DNA of 64,000 nucleotides from Casuarius casuarius (Eukaryota; Chordata; Aves; Casuariiformes; Casuariidae). The notes beneath the pieces were generated by a model. The model did not search any database and was not told the origin of the DNA. It worked only from the letters and a program-made list of their open reading frames with translations. Where the stretch lies: the NCBI GenBank assembly GCA_003342895.1, contig PTFA01000042.1, positions 3,154,716 through 3,218,715 of the forward strand, written 5' to 3'. Both the position numbers and the translations under genes were made by a program. This document shows positions 12,826 to 24,400 of this stretch, piece by piece (position 1 is the stretch's first letter; the number at the start of each line of letters is the position of its first letter).

Positions 12826-12836
12826 AAGATGGCGGC
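12826..12836 (+). promoter_or_regulatory. MORC3: YY1-type motif spanning the MORC3 start codon
   Basis: AAGATGGCGGC matches the known YY1 consensus exactly. The ATG inside it is the MORC3 initiator, so the motif also encodes Met-Ala-Ala. YY1 sites just downstream of the start site are common in TATA-less CpG promoters. Confidence 0.6.
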
Positions 12837-12867
12837 GAAAACACAGGGCGGGATCCGCCTCAGCGCG
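12829..12867 (+). CDS. MORC3: MORC3 exon 1 (coding part)
   Basis: Encodes [13 protein letters not shown], 13 codons, ending in phase 0 at donor GTGAGC. The ATG lies in a good context (AAAGATGG) inside the CpG island. Confidence 0.95.
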
Positions 12868-15800
12868 GTGAGCGGCGGCCGCGGCGCCCCGGCGCGGCTC
12901 CTCCCGCCGGCCCCGGCGGAGCGGGGGGAGGGCGAGCAGGCAGCGGCACCCCTGAGCGGGCTGTCGCCCCCCGAGGAGCGCGGAGGGAGGGGGCTGTGTG
13001 GGGTCAGCGGTGCCTGGGAGCCCCGGGGCGGGCCGCGGCGGGGCGGGCGGGGGGAGCGAGGCGGCCGGCGGGCGGCTCTGGGGAGGGAGAAGCCGCTCGC
13101 GCCGCTCGTCGCTTTTTGGTAATAAAAGCGGGAAGCTGAGGAGGGAGCGAAGTGCGCCCGGGCTGGAGGAGATGCGTCGTCTCTCCAGGAATTAAAAGTT
13201 GTGGGCGAAGTGTCGCAGACATGGGGCTTCGCCTCCCACCGTCAGGATAAACCGCCCCCCTCGTTACCTTGAACTTTCCTCTCCCTTGCGCTGTTCCCTG
13301 TGTTTTTTTCCGTTAAACTGCTGGCGCGCGGGGTTTCGCTCCGCGCAGAGGGGGCCCGAGCGCGCCAGCGAGCGGTGTCGGCGGCGCTGCCGCAGGGGCG
13401 CTGGGAGCCGCGGGCGGCCTGGGGAGCCCGAGACGGCGGTTGCCGGCTGCGCGCCGGGGCGAGGGGTGGAGGTCGGGGAGCCCTCCCGGATCCGCGGCGG
13501 CGTTAGCTCGGGCGGCTCTGCCGGGGATTGTCTAATTCTGTGCATGGGTGCGTTTTTTGTTTTGGTCTGTGTGTTTTCGAGGTTTTTTTATTTGAGGAAG
13601 TTCATGGTCTGTTGCAGTGATGTAATTGTGAACAGAATGACCTCTAGTTGGAAGCTTGTGACTTAAAATCTTAACCTCTTTTTGCAAGAACTCTAATTAC
13701 ATTTTAACAAGGGTGATGAGTTTGCCTTAAATTAAATCCACGACTGTATTCTGCCTTTCAGTTTCGGTATTATTGTCCCTATGCTCTAGTTGGTCATTTC
13801 CTTATTTATGTTAATACAAATGAAGGAGTTGTTAAAACTACTCCTTCATTTTTTTTTTTAATACATCATTGCTGAAAGAATCTAGATGTTTTTTAAAGGC
13901 CTTTTGGGCTTTTGCTGTGTATGTCTCTAAGTCACATTTGTAGTTAATAGCACCTTGGTTCAGAACCATACTATTTATTTTAAAACTTGGAATAGAATAG
14001 TGGAAAGAAGCTGGATCATTACAGTAAGCAATTTCTCAAACATTTGAGTGACAAATGTATGCTAGTATGTTTTCAGAACTGCTTAAATTACCTTCATATA
14101 ACCTGCCATCATCACAGAGGTTAGCTATAAATGTCGTGTACTTTAAAGTTCAGGAATTACACTTTTGTTTGTGGACTGTATTTCTCATAGGTGTGCTAGC
14201 TCCAGTTTCTCTGAAATAAAGTATTAAGAGAAGTGCTCTCCTCCCTCTCTAGATAATGCAATGCTCTTGGTTTTGTTTTTAATTCATTAGTCTTTAATGC
14301 ATTAGTAGTTTTCTGGAGGGGAAAAACACATAAGCATTAATATCTGCATTTGCAAAAAGCTCTGTAACAGCAGTCAGGCCGAAATGTTTAAAACTGATCT
14401 CAAGTCGAAATCACTTTGGCAAGCTGACTTCCAACAGATGAGAAGTCTAAACTAAACTTGGTGCAATTGATAACTTTATGAATTACTTTTAGGATGCAGT
14501 TTGTTTTGTTTTCAGTCAGTAGTCATAGCTGAAAAATTACACTTGGTCTGTTTGCAATCAAAGCTATGCTTTTTGAACGTTTCCAATAAAGCAATGAAGC
14601 AGCTGATACAGTGTTCTAACAGGTCGTGTTCTGTAGTGAAGAAGGCTCTGCTTTCCAGAGAAGAACAGATACTGATGGCCACAGTCTCTTCTATCAGCAG
14701 GTGTTCTTTGGAAATATGTTGGGTTTCACCAAATTATTTCTGTTAGATCAGAAGCATATATGAACAGCACAGGTAGTTTGAACAGGCCTGGTAACTAGTT
14801 CCCACCCTTACATTCCTTCTGTTACTTGGGTAAATTTTTGCTCAGTTGCATGAGACAGATCAGGGAACTGATGCATGTTAAAAATAAGATTTAAAAAATT
14901 ATTTTTAATTTGTATCAGCTCCCTGATGTGGTTCAGCACACAGTCATGTAACAGTACTAGCATAACTGGCAGAGAAGAGGAAAGAGGAGTATATCAAGAA
15001 ACAAGCAGCCAGATGGGATTGTCACTGCTTAAGCTGGCACTGTCACTACCACTGAAATAAATTCTGGCAAGACTGTGGCCTAAGAACAGGTCAGAAAGAG
15101 TGGAAGGACAAGGACTTTGGCAGGGTTTGGAGGAGAAGGAAGGCAGAGAGAGAAGTAACCATAGGAGAATGGCAGTGAGATCTTCCCCCCAAGAAGACAC
15201 AAGCTTCTTTATTCTTAAATATTTGCTGGTTATAATTGTAGGATATGCATCTCTTAGTGTTGCTGAGTCTTTTAATAATATAAACTAGACGTTTAGTTTG
15301 AAGGAAGGGGGAGGCTAGTTGCATACTCAAAAGGGATTTTGCTGGTCTTGGTCTCCAGAAAAAAAATGAAACTGCTAACCAAAACCCATATACTAATAAA
15401 ATACACTAGGCCCAGTGAACAAAACAATTGGATTTGGATTGTCTCAACTACAGTCATGCTAACATACTAAAAAGGGATCATTCACTCTGGGGTTAACTCT
15501 TTCTTGCATTATCCATTTTCTTATTGTATCAGTTATGAACTGCACTTGTTCATGAGTTAACTAAAGCATAGTTTGAGGAAACGAAGGGGACAACATTGGC
15601 TTAAAAAATTCCTGATGAAATGGAGTTTCCCCTCAGTTGTGCTGACAGCTGCGTATGCTCTGAAGCAAACTAGGGAGCTAATGGCCTTAAGCCACTCTTC
15701 TCCAGTTTTTAATCTCACTTGGATGCTGTTTGGTGTCCTTGTTTCACAGCTTTACATTAGCAAATGGTCCTATGTGCTGTGAGGAAGACTTCTCACTGAA

Positions 15801-18418
15801 CTTTTTGTGGGGGATATTAGCCTTTTGCTGAGGGAGGTATTAGAGCCAAGAATCAATTTCTTACAATTCCCCTGTTCCAATATATAACTTCTAGTTTCAT
15901 ATAACTATTCCCAAGTTCCCACAGCTCTATGCACCACCTTTCAGCCTTTTCAAAACCTTACCATTTGAAACATGGATCCAGAAAGATCAACATAATTCTC
16001 ATGTTTGTTTATAGGAGAGGGTGTTTCTTTAAGATACTGTTCCTTTCAATGTTAGTCACTAGTATGCAGCAATGAAATGAAGGATGGAGAAGCATTGGGT
16101 TAAGTAGGCAACACATGAAGACATCTGCCTGCTATGCACATATACACTTGGCTTCACAGAAAAAAAAAAACTTACCCATGATTTTTTCAGTGTTGGTGAC
16201 ACTGAGGTTTTTTCCTTCACCAGCATTGCTTGATCAGAGAAGGTTCACATCTTTATGAATCCACGTCTTTTCGAAACTACACTCAAGACTCTTTCCTAAG
16301 TCCATATTGCTAAGATTGCAGTGCCAGTAGTAACTCCAGAGTGTGCAGTCTATCTTTTGTACAACTGAAGACTTTCACCATTTTAGCAGTGGGTTGAGCA
16401 GGTGTTGAATGCTTGAATGTCTATCTTTTTTTTCCCCTTAAGTGTTAGTACTCTGTTAAGATGAGGCTGGATTTTGGATGGGAAAAAAATCCAGTTTCTT
16501 GCAAATTTGATCATCAGGCTTAGAAAGCAAAGGAGCAAATGCTGTCAGCATTGTGAAAGGTTGAAGTGGAATGAATGGTCCAGTACAGGCAAGATCTTAA
16601 GATCTGCTGAGCTGTTGTATGGTGAAGGAAGAAATTGAAAGTTCCTTTTAACCAGGTGTCATGGTATAGAGTGGTGTGGTTTCCAGTAATTGGCTTAATG
16701 TCTTTTTCTTCTTGGATTCTGAATTATTTGTAAGTAACTGTTATGAATTTGAAAGGAACGTTGTGACTTGGGCAGATTCAATTTACCAGATTTTATGAAA
16801 CTGGAGTTTTTAAAAACAGATAGCACTGAAGAATGTAGTGTATAGTCATACTTGTTTTGTGGATTAATATAGGGGTTAAGTTGCTACCTGAACAGGTGTC
16901 CTGTGGTCTTATGACCTTAGAATCAGGATGCGTTTTCTGGACAACTTACACTGATCTAAACTAGGATTGCTGCTGCCTTACTCTCACTGTGATACCTTGC
17001 CCACTGCACTTGATTTGCTTGTAATATTATTCCTTTTCTCTGATAAATGGACTCAGAGACATCGAGTGATTGCCTGTTTCTATTTAGACCTTACTATGAA
17101 AGCGTTTGTCAGTATTGTTGTTCTGTAAAATTTGATACGTGTGTGTACATGCAGCATTTTTTAGTATTTTCTGATTTTATATACAATATGTATTATGTTT
17201 TCTGATATAACTGCACTGCACATGAACTATTTCCAGTACTGCCATGTATTCATAGGTATTGTCTTTTATGCCATCAATGTACCTGTGCTAGCAAGGTTTA
17301 AGTATATGTGCGGTGGGTTTGTATTAAAGGCCCTGTAAAAGTATAATTATCGATATACTCTGGGGTAACGCAAATCCAACTATATCAGTTTCAGCAAATA
17401 AACTTCCCTGGAAGTTGCACTGGCAAATCCTTACGTTATATGGATGCTTATTTCTGTTTTTCCTAATCTCTTTATTCAGATGAATATATACAAATTCAGT
17501 ATTTCAAAAATTACTTCAGAATGCTTTTGTCACTGGTATCTATAAGATATGTCCCATAAATAGGTATTTTGCATGTTGTCATCTAATCCTAGTAGTGGCT
17601 GTGTTCCTCTAGTTACATGTAGTTATCAGTGAGGATAAAATGTATGAGCCTGAATTGCCAAAGGCACAAACCACTTAGTTGAGAGAATCTGACAGGTGCC
17701 AATAATGGGTGATTTTGATCAATATGGGCAAAAGGAACCATGATATTAGACAGGAAGTCACTGAGTATATTAGGTGCTGTTCACTTTTTCAGATTAAATC
17801 TCATACTCATGGTTTGAGATGTATATTTTTGACATTTGAGAGCTTGTATTTCTGCTACTAGATTTGAACTATGGCTGTGATATCTTTTGGTGATCTCTAG
17901 CATTAGTATGTAGCAATAGTTCCTTGTATTTCTGTAAAGATAAAGAAGAGTCTCTTTGATAAGATGACTGTATAACCCATGTTCAGAACAAAGTATAATA
18001 CTGGGCTGAGTTCTTTATTGCTCTTTTGTCTTAAATATCTATAGTAATTTTCCCTGTAAAAGTTGTCAGTATGCCAGTACCTAACAGTAGATTTAACTAC
18101 AGCCTTTTGATAACTTTGTATAAAGTAGCTTCATTGAATGTTACTTTGTTTAATGAACTGTTTTCTGGATTGTCATGGTTGAAGAGCACAAACTAATGCT
18201 GTTATTTCTGTTTTATTTCAGCTTTGTCCAAAGTTCTTGCACACCAACTCTACCAGTCACACCTGGCCTTTCAGTGCAGTTGCAGAACTTATAGGTATGT
18301 AGATCAGTAGTTTGCTTGAGTACTTGATGGTAATACTTCTTTTTCTGTTTTGATAATGCTTTTGCTTCAGGTAAGGGAAGGAGTTGATCCTGTTGTTACT
18401 ATTAAAATTCTTAGGAAA

Positions 18419-18458
<40 letters not shown>

Positions 18459-21400
18459 CAAACTGATTGACTTTTTTCATTCTTGACAGCATACATACTT
18501 CCTGATATCTGTTGTAGGAGGCTTTCCAGGATTTGCTGGTTTCTTTTTATTGAGTTTATTAAGGATTGCCAAATCCAGAGGACTGTAAGACCAAGTGAAT
18601 TCCTCCTCTCCTAGTCCACCGGATGGAAGCCTGTTGCTTTGTGCTGTTCCCAGGTCCAGCCAGCATTAAGGCCGAGTGCGAATTCCAAGGATCCAGATGC
18701 ACTTCTACAAATAATACAGACACGGCTGCCTACAAACAAATTAGCACAGACTGGAAGACAGTAACTTTGCAAGCACCTAGATAAACACAAACAGCTCTCA
18801 AAACATGAACAGCCCAAAAGACCTAATCCTGTTCTTGCTTGCTGGCTAATTGGGGTTGAAGTTCACTAGTGGAGCATACGCATACCCTCACTCACTTAAC
18901 TTGCGTGTGTACTCATCTTTTTGGGTGTTTCACCAAGACTTTGAGTCCTCCAGTACCTGTGTCCAGACTGTGGGATTTTTTTATCAGTCTCTGGCCTGGA
19001 CCTTGGATCTTTCCAGATCCTGGTTTCCTTCTATTTGCTGTCTGTTCAGACTTGGAGTTTGCTAGCCAAATGAATGCATGCAGACACACATTCAGAATGG
19101 AGAGCATAACCCACATAGGGAATGCTTAGAAATACAGTTCTATAAGAATATACAAAAAACTGCAGTCGTCAGGCACAGGGCCCAACCATACAAGCATACT
19201 GGTCAGCAGCCAGCTTGCACGCTGTTGACCCATGCTATTCCCCCCTCCTTTGTTCTGCACTTCTTCCCCTCACATCCACCTTCACCTCCCCCTTTCCCTC
19301 ACTTTGATCCTTCCTTGAAACATCCCACAGTAAGTTTTGTACATTGTTGCAATACCCCTCAAACATCCTATTTGTTCTTTCTGTGAGAACTGCCGTTACA
19401 ACTTGCGATAATCTTATTTTGTTCTTTTGGGTTACAAAGTTTGTGATTGAACATCTTCAAGGTTACTCTTGAGTCTTTCCTCTCAGTGGTCTCTTAGTGG
19501 TCATCAGTGCCTTAACAGTTCTGGCCTTTGTTAATGTCTCTGTCATCTGCTTTTTATTAGGGTTTATTTATCTGTTTAATTTATTACCATGTATTTATTG
19601 TCTTGCTTTTTATATTGAATAGTCATTAACTGGATATCCTCACAGAGTTGTCTGTTTTCTGAGTTATGGAATAATTAGTATACTTTCTCTAGCTGATTCT
19701 TCAAACTAAGAGTGTGGTTTGGAAAAAACTTTGTTGATACAGAAATGAAGTGGTAACAGAGCAGCAATATCTCTTTCACCTACATTTCCTGGTCCTGTGG
19801 AATCAAAATTCTAGGTTTTGCAGAACTGTCTGGGATGAGTGTTTTTTTTTGGCTTGGGTTTCTTGGTGTTTTTTTAAGAGCATCTCAAAGTTGATTACCC
19901 AAAATAGTACAGTATTTCAAATCCAATTTCCCAATTAAAAAGGCTCACAGCAGGCAAGATATTTTTGCAGCTGTATATATGCCATTATCTGTACTGTGGA
20001 CAATAACCTAGCCACTTGAGAGCAGTCAGAAGAGATGTTTGGGTGGCTGTGAGAAAGTGAGTGTTGCAGCAGCCGCTTGGGGGTAAGGAAATGAAAGTAC
20101 AAACTCCTCTAGGTTTCATTTTCTGTTCTGATGTTTGAATATCACAGCCTCAGTTTTTGGCTGTAGATTACTCTCATCTCTAATAGTTGGAAAATTTTGT
20201 GTTGTTTTTAGCCAAGGCTTGCCTGCTTGTGGTGCAGCTGTTTCATCTTAATGTTTCACTTCAGTGCTGTCAATTATAAAAAGGATAGGATTTTAGGAGA
20301 CATATTTTTAGCACATTTATTAAAAACTATGGATTTTTGTGTTTCTGTGCAAAAGCTGACTAATACTCTATGACTAATCGGAGAAATTTCTGTCTCTCAC
20401 AGCACAAAATTTCTCCAATTAAGTTACATAGCTGTTCGAGAAGCTGAAAAATGGTTGCAGTTTTTGAGCTTGATCAGATCACCATGTAACTGTTCCGGGC
20501 CAAAGACTTTGCGCAAGTGCAAAATTGAGAGCTCATGATTAAGAGAACTAGTTAAGCTGCCCTGTTTGCTGAAGAAACATGTGGGCAAGCATAGCATCAT
20601 AACAAAGTTAGGAACAACTATTCCATATAGCAGTACAGTCGTGTTGCAAGACTAAAAATAAGTGGATTGATTATCTGTGTGTTCCTGATAGGGGCCTGTT
20701 GTGTCCTGCATATGCATTTAAATAACTTTGTAAAATTTCCTATCTGGCATCTTCACTGGAATTAAGCATTTTAAAATAAGTTCACACTTAAACTGCTAAA
20801 TTTGAGGGGTTTAGTATCCCACTCTTGATTTTTTTTTTCTTTAGATAATGCGTATGATCCAGATGTGAGCGCTAAACAGATATGGATAGACAAAACAGTG
20901 ATAAATGACAATATATGCTTGACGTTCACCGATAACGGAAACGGTATGAACTCAGAGAAGCTGCACAAAATGCTAAGGTGGATAACTTTTCTCAATTTTT
21001 TTTTTCTTATAAAGGTTCCAGCTTTTAGTTCTGTGTGTTATTGCTCAGCTTATTCCTTTTTCTCTTATGTAATCTACTAATGTTGTTCATAAACTTAGCA
21101 CTTTCGAAGGTGAGTGATCACCCAAATCTCTAACAGGCAGATGCTAGCAAAACTTTGATACAGCTTTGTCAGTATATTTTATCCCCTAATTTCATTTTAT
21201 CCTTCCTATCAACATTCCCATTTAACTTTCTGTGCAGTGGTTGCGCTGTGTAAACTTTCTGTAGTGCCCTTTAGAGGAGCTAAGAAGAATTAATTTTTTT
21301 TTTCCAGGCTTGCTTTAGTTTAAGTTAGTGAGCCAGCAGTGAAGGGATATTCAGTTCAAACCCTTAGGAGTATTGAAAATAGAAGCTCTTGTGAAAAAGT

Positions 21401-24400
21401 CAGGGGACTGATCATTTTATTGAAGTGGATTGTCTTTTTACCTTTTGAATATTCTAAAGGGTTTGAATTGATCTATATGCAGCTCTTGTTTCTACAGTTA
21501 GCTAAGAGGTTGCTGTTGTGTTGCTCGCATCCACGCGTGACATGGAGTCCTCTGCCTCCGGATAAATCTTTAGGTTTAAACTTGAGCAAGCTTGAATTCG
21601 ATCTGTTATCTTTTCCTGTAAGATATCATAATTAATAGCTTGCATGCTAAATTCCATGTACAATTACCTGTTTTACTTTGAATGTAATGTGTAGTTACTA
21701 ATGGCAAATGTGTAGATCAAACATTTTTCAGCAAATGGCAGGAAAGAAAAAAAAGCTAAGGGCCTTTTCTCAGTATTTATTGTGAAGCCTAAGGATAACT
21801 ATTATAATCCTTTAAGACTGCTTATTGCATAATTCCATACAGATGATATTTCTAATCTATACTTAAAAATTGAAGTAAATATCACTTAACTGTCATGATG
21901 TATTTTAGCAATATTACACTTGTAATTCTCAGGATCTGTCTAACTGTATGTTGTTTAATTGTACAATAGTCACTGATTTCTGAAAAAGAGATTAATTCCA
22001 TCTGTTCAGGTCTATTTTGATATCAGTCTTGTGTGCGTTTTTTGGTTTTCTGTTTTTATGGGACTTTTTACACTCTTCCAATATTTTCTTATGTTTCAGC
22101 TTTGGCTTCAGTGAGAAATCTGTAATGAATGGCCGTGTTCCAGTGGGATTGTATGGAAATGGCTTTAAATCAGGGTCTATGCGCCTCGGAAAAGATGCAA
22201 TAGTCTTCACTAAGAATGGAGAAACTATGAGTGTGGGCCTGTTGTCTCAGACTTTCCTTGAAGTTACAAAGGCAGAACATGTCATGGTTCCTATAGTGAC
22301 ATTTAGCAACCAGCATATCCTTTTGACAATTTCTGAATGAAAGGTTGTGTGTTCACGTGTAAAGTTTGGATATTAAGATCTTTAAAGGAAATCTCCTTGT
22401 CTAGTCTTACAGGTACTCTAGTTATATTGTAAGATGGGAAGAAGACTACAGTTTGTTAAAACCCCTAAGTTTGTAGGAGCTGGGAGAATCCATGAGGAGT
22501 ACAGGATACTGTTGCAGAAGTTTACCCGTCTTTTGAAAGCTTACCTCACTAGAAGTTACTCTCTTTAACGTGATGCTTACGACAGATAAGTGATCCAGCA
22601 GAATCCAAAAACAGCCTGAAAGCCATCTTAACGCATTCTTTATTTTCTACTGAAGAGAAATTACTGGCAGAGCTAGATGCTATAATGGGGAAAAAGGGAA
22701 CAAGAATTATCATCTGGAATCTTAGAAGGTAAGATGAAGCCCAGGCTCTCGTATCTCTCATTTAGTTTGTGTTATCTGTTTTGCTTATGCAAATATACAA
22801 GATTTTGGTAGAATAATTCCACAAGACTGCAGGGAGCAAGCTGTAACTGGGAAATTACAGATTCAAGCTCATATGATGGTAGGACTGTAATATGGCATGA
22901 GAAGTGTTGCTGATCTCTCAAGTAAAACAGTCTAAGGCAAAGCAGCAGGAAGGAGAATGTAAAAGACTTTGATAAGATACTGTAACTTTTGCCAAAAGGA
23001 AAATTAAAATAGATGAATTAGAAATCAGTTACCTTGGACCTATGTGGAAATTAGGAAGCCAAAATTCAAAAAAAAATGTTTGTATGTACAATCAAACATG
23101 ACTGGCTTTTTAACTTTGAGTCAGCTGTATCCTACTAGAGAGACCTGGACCTTTCCAAGTTAGTATCCAACTTCTTAACTGTTTGCCATAAAATAAAGAT
23201 AACTGCATATATTTTCTTTGATTTCTATTTATCTGCTTGAGTCCATGGGATTTTTTCAGGAGTAAAGATCTCCAGCCTTTTTCTGGCTTGGAACTGCTTG
23301 CTGCTGGTTGCTGGGGCTTTTTTGTTTGATTAGTTGGTTGATGGGGTGGGTTTGTTTGTTTGTTTTTAACAACTGTTGCTGTAACAGTGGCAGCTGTGTG
23401 TCCTCATTTCCCATCTACCTTCCCTTCCCTTCCCTTCCCTCCCCTTCTTGCATGGTTGCTGCTGCCTTGCTAGCAGAACCTGGCTGATGGTCTGCCTGGA
23501 AAAGCTTTGGCATGCCTTTAACAGTGATGGAGCTAATTGGTTAGGAACACGTTATCTTGTGGTATGTTCTTAAGTGTTTGGTTTACTGTAGTTTTAAATG
23601 CCTGAGATAACAAGGTATCCACAGGAAGTAATTTTTAAACTGTTTCATGGCCCAGTAGATTTGTCAGGAAACTAGCTTGTTTTGGGGGGGTCTTTTTTTT
23701 TTTTTTTCCCTCCCTTCTTCTGATGGGCAAGAATAAACCTTTTGCCTGATAAAGCTGAATGAGATTTCTTGTAACTTTTAATCTATACTCATCCCAGGGT
23801 TGTTGTTCTCTCCCATTCATTTCTTTCCAGTATTAGAGGACCAGAATCAAATACTTCTAGCTTAGTAGATTTTAATACAAGATAGCTGAGTGTTATCAGC
23901 ACTCCGGTATTGCTAATTCTGGTTGTCCCCATGCTACCTACTCCGTAAGAAAAACTTTGCCTCCTTTACACTTTGAAAGCTAATTCACGTTTTCCAGATG
24001 ACCTTTCATTTATCAATGAGCATTTTAGCAATATGCATTACTTCATTGCACAAGTGAAAGAAAATACATAAAGTCTTTGGATTTGGCAGGATAACTTTGA
24101 GGTTCTGAATTCTGGTGTGTATTCATAGAAAGTTGTGGGAGAGAACGTTTTTGAGGGGTTTTTTTTGTTGTTTCTAATATGTCGCAATTGAATCTGCTTT
24201 TGGAAACCCAGCAGAACTATTTCAGTTTTAATGACTTTATTTCCGGAATATTTGTGCCAAATGTGATATATCTGAATTTTGTGCAAAGCTGCTGCCAGTA
24301 TACTGCAAAGTGTACATCAGACAGAGGGACTGCAACTAAATAAAAGAAACCGTCTGGTGAGCAGTGCAATAAAAACTTGTGACGTATTTCTGAGTTAAAG

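Larger units (their letters stand above)
12415..13530 (+). promoter_or_regulatory. MORC3: CpG-island promoter of MORC3
   Basis: An abrupt change to very high G+C with dense CpG over about 1.1 kb, covering the first exon and the start of intron 1. Candidate elements seen: ETS-type CTTCCGG near 12494, CCGGAAGC at 12739-12746, GCGGAAGTG at 12765-12773, and a YY1-type motif over the start codon. No TATA box is visible. This is the usual architecture of a housekeeping promoter. The transcription start is inferred to lie within the 150 bp before 12829. Confidence 0.8.

Noticed and set aside
12400..13122. Long open frames on both strands in the CpG island upstream of and over MORC3 exon 1
   Set aside because: Stop codons are AT-rich and rare in such sequence. 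The frames are Arg/Pro/Gly-rich, overlap each other on both strands, and show no family motif.
18680..18692. Adjacent EcoRI and BamHI sites suggesting cloning-vector sequence
   Set aside because: The surroundings show no vector backbone, and the sites fall inside a continuous LTR-like block. Chance explains them.
19078..19386. A Pro-rich open frame of 102 codons
   Set aside because: It lies in the LTR-like block and shows no conservation signature. The Pro content comes from a pyrimidine-rich tract.
22315..22340. Exon 4 of MORC3 read as a terminal exon with a TGA stop
   Set aside because: The sequence at the break is a perfect AT-AC U12 donor, and joining to 22581 restores the conserved protein.
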